From Microbacterium paraoxydans (lineage in GTDB: Bacteria > Actinomycetota > Actinomycetes > Actinomycetales > Microbacteriaceae): DNA of 64,000 bases. Positions 49,526 to 57,496 of this stretch are shown here, one piece after another; the stretch's first letter is position 1; every line of letters begins with the position of its first letter. The stretch is taken from the NCBI RefSeq assembly GCF_018224615.1, contig NZ_JAGTUK010000002.1:558001-622000 (forward strand), in the 5' to 3' direction. The notes below the pieces were generated by a model. The model was not told the DNA's origin. It saw only the letters and a list, made by a program, of their open reading frames with translations, and ran no database searches. The position numbers and the translations under genes are program-made.

Positions 49526-49614
49526 GGCTGTCAACCCCCTGCCCTGGGTCGGCGGTTGCCGTGAAGCTCGACGCGAGCACGACACGACAGCCACTCGACA
49601 CAGGAGGAGCGGAC

Positions 49615-50514
49615 ATGACCGACACCACCCGCGACGGCGGCCTCACCGACCCCCGGCACGCCCACCACGACGACGGGTTCCCGGCGCAGAGCCAGGATCA
49701 ACCCGGTCTGACCGAGCGCACGACCCCGGAGCCCGACCACGGCGAATCCTCGTACGTCGGCCACGGTCGACTGGAGGGGCGCCGGGCTCTCATCACCGGC
49801 GGGGATTCGGGCATCGGCCGCGCGGTGGCGATCGCCTTCGCGCGCGAGGGCGCCGACGTCGCGATCGTGCACATGCCGGAGGAGCAGGCGGACGCGGAGG
49901 ACACGCTCGCGCTGGTCCGCGAGGCGGGTCGTACCGGGGTGAGCATCCCGGGCGACGTACGGGACGAGGCGTTCGCGACCGATGCCGTGCACCGCGCCAG
50001 GACAGAACTCGGCGGGCTGGACGTGCTGGTGCTCAACGCCGCCTACCAGCACGACATCGACGGCTTCGAGAACCTCGACACCGAGAAGATGCGCCGCGTG
50101 TTCGACACCAACCTGGCCGGGCTGATCTTCTCCGCCCGCGCCGCGTTCGGTGACCTGGAGCCCGGCGCCAGCATCATCGTCACCTCGTCGGTGCAGTCGG
50201 CCCAGCCGTCGCCCGGCCTGATCGACTACGCCATGACGAAGGCGGCGCAGGTCGCGTTCGTGAAGGCCCTCGCGGAGGAGGCGGGGCCGCGCGGCATCCG
50301 CGTGAACGCCGTCGCGCCCGGCCCGATCTGGACGCCGCTGATCCCCGCCACCGGGTGGGGTCCCGAGCGGCTGGAGACCTTCGGTCAGGACACTCCGCTC
50401 GGGCGCGCGGGGCAGCCGGCCGAGCTCGCCGGCGCCTACGTGTTCCTGGCGTCGGAGGAGTCCTCGTACGTGTCGGGCACGGTCGTCGCGGTGACCGGAG
50501 GCAAGGCGCTCTGA
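49615..50514 (+). CDS. SDR-family oxidoreductase (YhdG/glucose-dehydrogenase-like)
   Basis: Short-chain dehydrogenase of 299 residues with a ~50-residue hydrophilic N-terminal extension typical of the general-stress SDRs of Bacillus. Cofactor motif ALITGGDSGIGRAVA, NAAYQHDI, catalytic Ser in VTSSVQSAQPS and Tyr/Lys in LIDYAMTKAA, then NAVAPGPIWTPL. CAGGAGGAG precedes the ATG. A GTCAACCCCC element lies 84 nt upstream. Confidence 0.9.
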   Translation: MTDTTRDGGLTDPRHAHHDDGFPAQSQDQPGLTERTTPEPDHGESSYVGHGRLEGRRALITGGDSGIGRAVAIAFAREGADVAIVHMPEEQADAEDTLALVREAGRTGVSIPGDVRDEAFATDAVHRARTELGGLDVLVLNAAYQHDIDGFENLDTEKMRRVFDTNLAGLIFSARAAFGDLEPGASIIVTSSVQSAQPSPGLIDYAMTKAAQVAFVKALAEEAGPRGIRVNAVAPGPIWTPLIPATGWGPERLETFGQDTPLGRAGQPAELAGAYVFLASEESSYVSGTVVAVTGGKAL

Positions 50515-50533
50515 CCCGCGGAGGGGCGGCGAG

Positions 50534-50561
50534 GGCGGCGGGACGGCAGGGTCCCGCCGCC
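50534..50561 (+). terminator. Terminator of the SDR gene
   Basis: GGCGGCGGGAC and GTCCCGCCGCC pair perfectly (11 bp) around a short GGCAGG loop, directly followed by TAAGCT, which serves as the -10 box of the next gene. Confidence 0.75.
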
Positions 50562-50573
50562 TAAGCTTGGACG

Positions 50574-51491
50574 GTGCAGAGACCCGCGGCATCCGGCCCC
50601 CTCGTGGGTGTCGCGCTCGTCATCGGCTCGTGCCTGTCGCTGCCGTTCGGGGCGGCCGTCGCGGCACAGCTCTTCCCGGTGCTGGGCCCGTGGGGCGTGA
50701 CGTCGCTGCGGGTGGCGATCGCCGCGGTGCTCCTGGTCGTGATCGTGCGCCCGCGCCCGCGGCGGTGGACCAGGCCGCAGTGGCTCGCTGCCGTGCTGTT
50801 CGGGGTGTCTCTCGCGGCGATGAACGGCTTCTTCTACGCCGCGATCGACCGCATCCCGCTGGGCCCGGCCGTGGCGATCGAGTTCCTCGGGCCGCTCGTG
50901 CTCGCGGCGGTGCTCACCCGGCGGCTGGCGGACGCGGTATGGGTCGCGGTGGCGCTGCTGGGCATGGCGCTGCTGGGCATCGACGGCCTGATCGGCGCGG
51001 AGCCGCTCGACCCGCTCGGCGTGCTGTTCATCCTGATCGCGGCGGGGTTCTGGGTCATGTACATCCGGATGAGCGCCCGTGTCGGCGCCCTCATCCCGGG
51101 CAGCGGCGGTCTGGCGATGGGCCTCGTGGTCGCGGCGGTGCTGCTGATCCCGGTCGGCGTACCAGCGGCGGCCACGGTCGCGGGTGACCTGCAGCTGCTG
51201 CTGCTCGCGGCGGTCACGGCCGTGCTGTCGTCGGTGATCCCGTACAGCTTCGAGCTCGCGGCGCTCCGTCGGCTGCCGCAGCGCGTGTTCGGCGTGCTGC
51301 TGAGCCTCGAGCCCGCGTTCGCGACCCTCGCCGGGTGGCTCATCCTCGGGCAGGACGCCACGGCTCTGCGGCTGCTGGCGGTGGCGCTCGTGATCGCCGC
51401 GAGCGTGGGGACCACTCTCGGCGTGCGCCGGGACCGCCGCGGCGACGGCCCGTCCGGACCCTTCACCGCGCCGATCCCGCTGCCCGACTGA
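50574..51491 (+). CDS. EamA-family exporter (RhtA-like)
   Basis: Ten-TM transporter of 305 residues with two EamA repeats. The YAAIDRIPLGPAVAIEFLGPL segment and RLPQRVFGVLLSLEPAFATLAGW resemble RhtA, the threonine/homoserine exporter of E. coli. The GTG start at 50574 lies six bases after TAAGCT, a leaderless arrangement. Amino acid export is the best guess; other metabolites are possible. Confidence 0.85.
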   Translation: MQRPAASGPLVGVALVIGSCLSLPFGAAVAAQLFPVLGPWGVTSLRVAIAAVLLVVIVRPRPRRWTRPQWLAAVLFGVSLAAMNGFFYAAIDRIPLGPAVAIEFLGPLVLAAVLTRRLADAVWVAVALLGMALLGIDGLIGAEPLDPLGVLFILIAAGFWVMYIRMSARVGALIPGSGGLAMGLVVAAVLLIPVGVPAAATVAGDLQLLLLAAVTAVLSSVIPYSFELAALRRLPQRVFGVLLSLEPAFATLAGWLILGQDATALRLLAVALVIAASVGTTLGVRRDRRGDGPSGPFTAPIPLPD

Positions 51492-51519
51492 GCAGTCGCG
51501 CCTCGCCGTCCGCCCCGCG

Positions 51520-52284
51520 TCAGGCGCGGACGACTGCGGCCTGGGGGAGGGGGAACCGCCGCCGCAGGATCACGCGCTGCACGAGCGTCCACACCACCGT
51601 CACCGTGAGGTACAGCGCGGCGGCGAGCGGCACGAACGCGGCGAACACGGCCGTGAGGTAGTGCAGCGCCGACATCGCGCGCAGCACACCGGGCGCGTTC
51701 AGCGGCGAGTCGTCGCCCTCCACCGGCGTGGGTCGGAAGACGCGCCGGGTGACCTCGGCCACCGCGATCATCACCGCCAGCAGCACCCCGAACACGGCGA
51801 ACGTCGCCGGGGTCGCGGTGCCGCCGAACAGCGCCGAGACGAGGCTTGTACCTAGTGGCGCCCCGAACAGGTCGTGCGCCAGCAGGTCGTTGGGGTGGCC
51901 GGCGATCTCGGGCCGCAGGAACAGCGTGTACAGCAGCCCGACCACGGGGGCCTGAGCGAGCACGGGCAGCATGCCGGCGAACGGCGAGGTGTTCTCCGAG
52001 CGGTACAGCTCCATCAGCTCCTTCTGCAGCCGCTCGGGGTTCTTCTTGTGACGGCGCTGCAGGTCGCGCAGCCGCGGGGCCAGGCGCGCCCTGGTCTGCT
52101 CGGCCTTGGCCTGCGAGATGCCGACGGGGATCAGGAGGGCACGCACCAGGAGCGTGACGAGCACCACGGCGACGGCCGCGGCGGAGGGGCCGGCGAGCGG
52201 CTCGACGAGGGAGGAGAGCGCGATCAGGCCGCGGTAGGCGGCGTCCAGGAGCGCGGCGAGGGGAGGGAAGGCGAAGATATCCAC
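51520..52284 (-). CDS. YidC/Oxa1-type membrane insertase, shorter paralog
   Basis: Protein of 254 residues with five TM helices. TM2-adjacent TLLVRALLIPVGISQAKAEQ carries the groove Arg, then a cytoplasmic helical hairpin (RARLAPRLRDLQRRHKKNPERLQKELMELY), TSPFAGMLPVLAQAPVVGLLY and a C-terminal RRRFPLPQ tail. It lies away from rpmH/rnpA, so it is an additional copy, of the type paired with a small DUF6412 protein in many actinobacteria. Confidence 0.88.
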   Translation of the reverse strand: MDIFAFPPLAALLDAAYRGLIALSSLVEPLAGPSAAAVAVVLVTLLVRALLIPVGISQAKAEQTRARLAPRLRDLQRRHKKNPERLQKELMELYRSENTSPFAGMLPVLAQAPVVGLLYTLFLRPEIAGHPNDLLAHDLFGAPLGTSLVSALFGGTATPATFAVFGVLLAVMIAVAEVTRRVFRPTPVEGDDSPLNAPGVLRAMSALHYLTAVFAAFVPLAAALYLTVTVVWTLVQRVILRRRFPLPQAAVVRA

Positions 52285-52347
52285 GGGAAGTCCGTTCGTG
52301 AGGTCGGGAAGGGTCGGCGAAGGCCGCGCAGTTCCCGTCGGAACGGA

Positions 52348-52620
52348 CTACGCGGCGATCGCGACTCCCGGCGCCCGGGGGCGCGGATGCCCTGCGGCAT
52401 CCGGATCGCTCTGCGGCAGCAGGGTGCCGACGTCGATGGCGCGCAGCGGATGCGGGGCGTCGGCCTCCGGACGCTGCCGCACGCTCAGCACGACCGCGAG
52501 GGTCAGCACGGTGACGGCGAGAAGGGCGACGGCGAGCCCGAGCGCGGCGGCATCGGGAAGCGCGACGAGCCCGAGCGCGGCCGCGACGAAGCCGAGCATC
52601 TGCCCGATCCACTGCCGCAT
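52348..52620 (-). CDS. Small two-TM protein (DUF6412 type)
   Basis: Protein of 90 residues with two adjacent TM helices (GQMLGFVAAALGLVALP and GLAVALLAVTVLTLAVVLSV) and a Pro/Asp-rich cytoplasmic tail. A GTG six bases upstream is an alternative start. Its fixed position before a yidC paralog suggests it is a partner or client of that insertase. Confidence 0.7.
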   Translation of the reverse strand: MRQWIGQMLGFVAAALGLVALPDAAALGLAVALLAVTVLTLAVVLSVRQRPEADAPHPLRAIDVGTLLPQSDPDAAGHPRPRAPGVAIAA

Positions 52621-52703
52621 GCGCACACCCCGCTCTCTGCCCCGAGGCTAGCAGGAGAGAGCGGCCGCCCCCCGGGTGTCCGCCGCGGGCGTAACGTCGA
52701 AGC

Positions 52704-53750
52704 ATGAGCGACCTGCGCAGCCTGTTCGGCACCTCCCATCCGATCGTTCTCGGTCCCTTCGGCGGGTTGTCGTCCGTGGCACTGACGGCGGCGGTGAGCG
52801 CGGCGGGCGGACTCGGCTCGTTCGGGCTGTACGGCTACGACGGCGACCGCATCCGCGCGACCGGCGCCGAGCTGCGCGCCGCGACCGACCGGCCGTTCGC
52901 GCTGAACATCTGGCTCCCGACGGGCGACGAGGTGGCACCGAACCCGCAGCACACCGTGTTCGCCCAGGCCCTGCAACCGTTCTACGAGGCCGTGGGGGTG
53001 GAGGTGCCCGCGCGGCCGGAGCGCTACGCCCCGCCGCTGGACGAGCAGCTCGACGCGATCTGGGATGTGGCTCCGGCCGTGCTCAGCGTGGTGTTCGGGG
53101 TGCCGTCCGAGGCGGTCGTGTCCGAGGCGCACGACCGCGGCATCCGGGTGGTGGGCACCGCCACCACGGTCGCGGAGGCGGTCGCGCTCGCCGAGGCCGG
53201 AGTCGATGCGGTCATCGCGAGCGGCGCGGAGGCCGCCGGGCACCGGGTGTCCTTCCTGCGGGCGGCCGAGGAGTCGCTGGTGGGCACGGTCGCGCTCGTG
53301 CCGCAGGTGGTGGATGCCGTCGACGTGCCGGTGATCGCGGCGGGCGGCATCGCGGATCGCCGCGGGGTGGCCGCCGCGTTCGCGCTGGGGGCGTCCGGCG
53401 TGCAGGTGGGCACGGCGTTCCTCGCGACGGCGGAGTCCGCGGCGACCGCGGCCCACCGCGAGGCGATCCGCGCGACCGCGGCCGACGAGACCGTGCTCAC
53501 GCGGGCCATGAGCGGCCGCCTCGCCCGCGGTGCGCGCAACCGTGCCGTCAGGGCCATCGAGGCCAGCGGCACGATCGCGCCGTTCCCGATGCAGAACTGG
53601 CTCACGGGCGTGTTCCGTGGCCCGGCCGGGCAGCAGAACCTCGGGGAGCTGCAGTCGCTCTGGATGGGGCAGGCGGCACCGCTCGCGCGCGGCACCACGG
53701 CCGCGGAGATCTTCGCCGAGCTCGCCGCCGGGCTGCCGGGGGAGAAATGA
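52704..53750 (+). CDS. Nitronate monooxygenase (2-nitropropane dioxygenase family)
   Basis: FMN enzyme of 348 residues that oxidises alkyl nitronates such as propionate-3-nitronate. IVLGPFGGLSSVALTAAVSAAGGLG at the start, VIASGAEAAGHR with the conserved His, and the FMN-phosphate loop PVIAAGGIADRRGVAAAFALGASGVQVGTAFL are all present. Ends in AELAAGLPGEK; a diverged copy of this last segment is found again at 54516-54575. Confidence 0.9.
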   Translation: MSDLRSLFGTSHPIVLGPFGGLSSVALTAAVSAAGGLGSFGLYGYDGDRIRATGAELRAATDRPFALNIWLPTGDEVAPNPQHTVFAQALQPFYEAVGVEVPARPERYAPPLDEQLDAIWDVAPAVLSVVFGVPSEAVVSEAHDRGIRVVGTATTVAEAVALAEAGVDAVIASGAEAAGHRVSFLRAAEESLVGTVALVPQVVDAVDVPVIAAGGIADRRGVAAAFALGASGVQVGTAFLATAESAATAAHREAIRATAADETVLTRAMSGRLARGARNRAVRAIEASGTIAPFPMQNWLTGVFRGPAGQQNLGELQSLWMGQAAPLARGTTAAEIFAELAAGLPGEK

Positions 53751-53757
53751 TGGAAAC

Positions 53758-53779
53758 TGGCTAGCGTGATGGCTAAAAT
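53758..53779 (+). promoter_or_regulatory. Toxin-antitoxin promoter with repeated operator half-sites
   Basis: TAAAAT (53774-53779) ends 6 nt before the antitoxin ATG, a leaderless layout. TGGCTA occurs twice (53758-53763 and 53770-53775) with a 12-bp period, overlapping the -10 box, which suits cooperative binding of a Phd-type antitoxin. Confidence 0.6.
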
Positions 53780-53785
53780 GGCGTC

Positions 53786-54043
53786 ATGTCCACTCAAAGC
53801 GTGCTGGAGGCGCGAAACAACCTCTCGCGATTGATCGCCGAGTCGCAGGCGGGTGAAGACGTCGTGATCACCAAGCGGGGGACACCCGTGGCCCGCATCG
53901 TCCCGATCGGGCCCGTCGACATGGTGCGCAGCGGGCGCGTCCTCGTCGAGTGGATCGGGCGTGACCCGCTGCCCGACAGGCTGATTCGCACGACGGCGGA
54001 GATCGACCGTCAGATCCGAGAGAACCGGGACGACTGGGAGTGA
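53786..54043 (+). CDS. Phd/YefM-family antitoxin
   Basis: Protein of 85 residues. The N-terminal ~50 residues form the Phd DNA-binding fold (VLEARNNLSRLIAESQAGEDVVITKRGTPVARIVP); the C-terminal part (LIRTTAEIDRQIRENRDDW) is the toxin-neutralising helix. It binds the operator repeats at its own promoter and the PIN toxin encoded next. Its stop overlaps the toxin GTG by four bases. Confidence 0.92.
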   Translation: MSTQSVLEARNNLSRLIAESQAGEDVVITKRGTPVARIVPIGPVDMVRSGRVLVEWIGRDPLPDRLIRTTAEIDRQIRENRDDWE

Positions 54044-54456
54044 TCTATCTCGACTCCTGCATCCTGATCTACGCACTGGAGGACAGGGGCCGGCGCGGCG
54101 AGGCGGTGCGTCGCGCCCTCGCGGGCGTCGAAGTCGAAGTGGCGTCGAGCGCTCTGGCACTGCAGGAATGCCTCGTGGGTCCGATGCGGGAGCGCAACGC
54201 CGAGCTGCGCGACCGGTACCTCGCGATGTTCGACCACATCACGATGGTCGACCTCGAGGCATCGGTGTTCGTCCGGGCCGCGGAGCTGCGAGCCGATTTC
54301 GGACTCAAGACTCCGGACGCCATCCATCTGGCGGCGGCGCAGGTGTCCGGATGCGCGGAGCTGTGGACCAATGACCGACGCCTGGCTGCGGCGTCCCACG
54401 GCCTCGCCGTCGACATCGTCGCCGCCGGACTGCCGGGGGAGGGACGCGGTCGCTAG
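54040..54456 (+). CDS. PIN-domain toxin (VapC type)
   Basis: Ribonuclease toxin of 138 residues. The PIN acidic residues are visible: Asp in IYLDSCILIYALED, Glu in LALQECLVGP, Asp in LKTPDAIHLAAA and Asp in LWTNDRRLAAA. GTG start coupled to the antitoxin. VapC toxins usually cut tRNA or rRNA. The stop codon TAG lies inside a 59-bp sequence that is an exact copy of the end of purU, so the gene's terminus was formed by recombination. Confidence 0.92.
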   Translation: MIYLDSCILIYALEDRGRRGEAVRRALAGVEVEVASSALALQECLVGPMRERNAELRDRYLAMFDHITMVDLEASVFVRAAELRADFGLKTPDAIHLAAAQVSGCAELWTNDRRLAAASHGLAVDIVAAGLPGEGRGR

Positions 54457-54512
54457 AGGATGACGGTGGAGCGGCCGTGCACGATGACCCGGTCCTCCGC
54501 ATGCCACTGCAC
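54454..54512 (+). repeat. 59-bp exact duplicate of the purU 3' end, copy 1
   Basis: Identical to 54865-54923, which holds the last codons of purU. Here the segment is attached to the toxin stop codon and is followed by a diverged fragment of the nitronate monooxygenase 3' end. Confidence 0.95.
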
Positions 54513-54515
54513 GGC

Positions 54516-54575
54516 CGCGGTACCACCGCCACGGAGGTCTTCGCCGAGGTCGCCGCCGGGCTCCCAAGGGAGTGA
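54516..54575 (+). pseudogene. 3' remnant of a second nitronate monooxygenase allele
   Basis: Twenty codons read RGTTATEVFAEVAAGLPRE and stop, against RGTTAAEIFAELAAGLPGEK at the end of the intact gene (53691-53750). Differences are mostly at wobble positions, so this is a diverged homologous fragment rather than a fresh copy. It indicates that the locus was replaced or assembled by recombination with related DNA. Confidence 0.8.
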
Positions 54576-54619
54576 GCGGAGCTCGCGCGCCCTCGTTCGC
54601 GCGTGCCGACACAGCAGAA

Positions 54620-54653
54620 ACGCCCGCGCTCCCGTTCGGAGGAGCGCGGGCGT
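54620..54653. terminator. Strong terminator hairpin
   Basis: ACGCCCGCGCTCC and GGAGCGCGGGCGT form a 13-bp perfect stem. It can end transcripts from both the toxin-antitoxin side and the small membrane-protein gene at 54665. Confidence 0.85.
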
Positions 54654-54664
54654 CTGGGTGAGAG

Positions 54665-54790
54665 CTACGCCTCGGTGTGGCGATCGTCGCGCGGTGGACG
54701 ACGATCCCTGGGTGGTCTCTTGCGGTGCCTGCTCGCGATGGCGAAGAACGCCACCAGGAAGAACATCGCCGCCATCATCATCCAGAACAT
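54665..54790 (-). CDS. 41-residue membrane peptide
   Basis: ATG at 54790 follows a TAGGTT box by 7 nt (leaderless layout) and encodes one TM helix (MFWMMMAAMFFLVAFFAIA) with a strongly basic and acidic mixed tail (RHRKRPPRDRRPPRDDRH). The stop TAG is followed at once by a 13-bp terminator hairpin. The TM-plus-charged-tail layout and strong signals on both sides support a real gene; function unknown. Confidence 0.6.
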   Translation of the reverse strand: MFWMMMAAMFFLVAFFAIASRHRKRPPRDRRPPRDDRHTEA

Positions 54791-54863
54791 GCGCGACAAC
54801 CTAACATTTCACACTGGTGGGAATGAAAGACGGTACGTCGAGCGTGAGGCAACTGCCGTGGCG

Positions 54864-55715
54864 TTAGAGGATGACGGTGGAGCGGCCGTGCACGATGACC
54901 CGGTCCTCCGCATGCCACTGCACCGCACGGGCCAGCACGAGGCGCTCGACATCGGCACCGCGGCTCTGCAGTTCGGCCGCCGACTCGGAGTGGGTGACGC
55001 GCGTGACGTCCTGCTCGATGATCGGGCCCTCGTCGAGGTCGGCCGTGGCGTAGTGCGCGGTCGCGCCGATCAGCTTCACGCCGCGCTCCTTGGCGCGCGC
55101 GTACGGGTTCGCGCCGATGAACGCGGGCAGGAACGAGTGGTGGATGTTGATCACGGGGGCGCCGAGCCGCGTGATGAAGTCGTCCGTGAGGATCTGCATG
55201 TACCGGGCGAGCACGACCAGGTCGACGTTGCCCTGCAGCAGCTCCAGCTGCCGCTCCTCCATGGCCTGCTTGTCGCCGGAGGGGATGTGCACGAACGGCA
55301 CGCCGAACGAGCGCACGGCCTCGGCGAGGTCGGGGTGGTTCGACACGACCATGGTGATGTCGATGTCGAGCTGCCCGCGCTGCGTGCGCCACAGCAGCTC
55401 CATGAGGCAGTGGTCGTACTTGGAGACGAAGATCGCGACCCGCTTGCGCCGCGACACGTCATGCAGCGACCACTCCATGCCGAAGCGCTCGGCGACCTCG
55501 GCGATGTCGGCCTCGAGCGCGGGGCGGGCGGCGGCGAGGCCGGGGAGGTGGATGACGGTGCGCTGGAAGAAGCGTCCGCCCTCGGAGTCCGTGGAGTGCT
55601 GGTCGAGCGAGATGATGTTCGCGCCGTGCCGCGCGAGCACGCCGGCGACCGCGGCGACGATGCCGGGCTGGTCGTCGCAGGCGATCAGCAGGCGGGCGGT
55701 ATCGGGCTGGCTCAT
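54864..55715 (-). CDS. purU: Formyltetrahydrofolate deformylase
   Basis: Enzyme of 283 residues that hydrolyses 10-formyl-THF to formate and THF. N-terminal ACT domain (RLLIACDDQPGIVAAVAGVLARHGANI) and a C-terminal formyltransferase-like domain with the catalytic Asn-His pair in VINIHHSFLPAF and Asp in ADLDEGPII. The last codons are duplicated as a 59-bp segment at 54454. Confidence 0.95.
   Translation of the reverse strand: MSQPDTARLLIACDDQPGIVAAVAGVLARHGANIISLDQHSTDSEGGRFFQRTVIHLPGLAAARPALEADIAEVAERFGMEWSLHDVSRRKRVAIFVSKYDHCLMELLWRTQRGQLDIDITMVVSNHPDLAEAVRSFGVPFVHIPSGDKQAMEERQLELLQGNVDLVVLARYMQILTDDFITRLGAPVINIHHSFLPAFIGANPYARAKERGVKLIGATAHYATADLDEGPIIEQDVTRVTHSESAAELQSRGADVERLVLARAVQWHAEDRVIVHGRSTVIL
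54865..54923 (+). repeat. 59-bp duplicate, copy 2 (inside purU)
   Basis: The native copy of the segment duplicated at 54454-54512; it covers the final ~19 codons of purU on the minus strand. Confidence 0.95.
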
Positions 55716-55799
55716 GGGGGCTCCTCCAGGGTGTGCATCGATTCTGCCGTGTCGCGCGGGCGGGGAGCGAATCGCGCGGGCCGTCGCTACCCTGAGAGC

Positions 55800-57014
55800 G
55801 TGGACGCGAGCGACGTCGGCCTGGTGCTGATCCCCCTGCTGGCGGTCGCCGCCCCTCTCCTCGCGCGAGGGGTGCGGCCGCTCGTGCGCGTGCCGATCAT
55901 CGTGTTCGAGCTCGTGCTGGGCATCCTCGCCGGTCCCGCGGTGCTGGGCTGGGTCGAGCCGGGGCCGCTGCTGGAGAAGCTGAGCGACTTCGGGCTGGCG
56001 GTGCTGTTCTTCGTCGCCGGGTCCGAGATCGACTTCCGCTCCGTCGCCGGGAAGCCGCTCGCCCGTGCCTCGCTCGGCTGGCTGCTCAGCGTGCTGCTGG
56101 GCATCGGTCTCGGCTTCTTCTTCGCTCCAGGGGAGGGCATGGTCGTGGTCGGGATCGCGCTGAGCTCGACCGCGCTCGGCACGCTCATGCCGATCCTGCG
56201 CGACGCGAAGGAGCTGGACACCGCGTTCGGCCGCGCGATCAGCACGATCGGGGCCGTCGGCGAGTTCCTGCCCCTGATCGCGATCTCGATCTTCCTCAGC
56301 ACCAGGACCACGCCGCTCGCGACCGCGGTGCTGCTGACCTTCGTGGTGCTGGCCGGGCTCGCCGTGCTCGTGGCGCACCGGGTGCCGCACGGCCGCCTGC
56401 ACGGCATCGTGCGGGCGACGCTGCACACCTCCGATCAGTTCGGCGTGCGGTTCGTGATCCTGCTGATCGCGGCGCTCGTCGGTCTCAGCGTCATGCTCGA
56501 TCTCGACATGCTGCTGGGTGCCTTCGTCGCCGGGGCGATCTGGCGGATCATCATGGCCCGCGCGCCGAAGAAGGATGCGGAGGAGGTGGAGAGCAAGATC
56601 GAGGCGATCGCGTTCGGATTCCTCGTACCCATCTTCTTCCTCTACACCGGCGTCACGTTCGACCTCGACGCGCTGCGGTCCTCGCCGGCCGCGCTGGCAC
56701 TGGTGCCCGTGTTCCTGATCGCGCTGCTGGTGATCCGGGGGACCGCGGCGCAGCTGTCCGCGCCCGCGGGCGCCACCGTGCGCGACCGCGCCGCCCTCGG
56801 CCTGCTCGCGGCGACCGGACTGCCCATCATCGTCGCCGTCACCGCGATCGGCGTGGACCAGGACATGCTCGACACCGGCACGGCGGCCGCGCTCGTCGGT
56901 GCCGGAATGCTGTCCGTGCTGCTGTATCCGCTGATCGGCATGACGCTCCGTGGCGACCGCGCCCCGGTGGTCGGGCCCGCACTGGCCGACCGCACCACGC
57001 AGGGGGAGCTGTGA
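55800..57014 (+). CDS. CPA2/Kef-type cation:proton antiporter
   Basis: Membrane antiporter of 404 residues with about 12 TM helices and no cytosolic TrkA domain. VPIIVFELVLGILAGPAVLGW, GLAVLFFVAGSEIDF with the ion-binding acidic residue region, ALSSTALGTLMPILRD and FLVPIFFLYTGVTFDL are family hallmarks. The GTG at 55800 lies six bases after TACCCT (leaderless). Overlaps the next gene by GTGA. Likely Na+ or K+ exchange. Confidence 0.9.
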   Translation: MDASDVGLVLIPLLAVAAPLLARGVRPLVRVPIIVFELVLGILAGPAVLGWVEPGPLLEKLSDFGLAVLFFVAGSEIDFRSVAGKPLARASLGWLLSVLLGIGLGFFFAPGEGMVVVGIALSSTALGTLMPILRDAKELDTAFGRAISTIGAVGEFLPLIAISIFLSTRTTPLATAVLLTFVVLAGLAVLVAHRVPHGRLHGIVRATLHTSDQFGVRFVILLIAALVGLSVMLDLDMLLGAFVAGAIWRIIMARAPKKDAEEVESKIEAIAFGFLVPIFFLYTGVTFDLDALRSSPAALALVPVFLIALLVIRGTAAQLSAPAGATVRDRAALGLLAATGLPIIVAVTAIGVDQDMLDTGTAAALVGAGMLSVLLYPLIGMTLRGDRAPVVGPALADRTTQGEL

Positions 57015-57481
57015 CCTCCGCCTCCGCGCTGCTGACCGCGGCCGTGGCCGAGCTCGCCGGGGTGCCGCGCGAGGGGCTCGGCGAGGAACGGGAGTCGCGG
57101 TGGCGCGGGCGCCGCATCGTGCGCGTGGGCGAGGCGTGGCACCTGGGCGTGCTGCTGCTCACCGACACCCACGCCCTCGCCACGGCCGAGGTGCTGCGGG
57201 CCGCCGACCCCGGCCGCCGCGGCTACACCGCCGAGTCCGCGCGGGCACGCGCCGAGCGCCGGGCCGAGGCGCTGCGCGGCGGCTTCCGCGAAGGCGACGT
57301 GGTGCACGTGGGGTGGAGCGTGATCGACGTGGACGGCGTGGACGCGGGCGGCTCGTCCGGCCCGCTCGCTCTCCTCGACGGGGTGCCGTCCGTGCGGTGG
57401 AGCACCGCGGGTGGCTTCATGCCGCTGGAGTCGTACCTCCGCGAGCGGATCGAGCTGCTGCGCGGCGGCGCCACCGCGTGA
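57011..57481 (+). CDS. Hypothetical protein coupled to the antiporter
   Basis: Protein of 156 residues from GTG 57011, overlapping the antiporter stop. Arg/Ala/Glu-rich, with a beta-like front (RWRGRRIVRVGEAWHLGVLLLTD) and a VVHVGWSVIDVDGVD strand; no domain recognised. The coupling suggests a functional tie to the antiporter or simple co-regulation. Confidence 0.7.
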   Translation: MTSASALLTAAVAELAGVPREGLGEERESRWRGRRIVRVGEAWHLGVLLLTDTHALATAEVLRAADPGRRGYTAESARARAERRAEALRGGFREGDVVHVGWSVIDVDGVDAGGSSGPLALLDGVPSVRWSTAGGFMPLESYLRERIELLRGGATA

Positions 57482-57496
57482 CCCCCGGGCCGCGGT

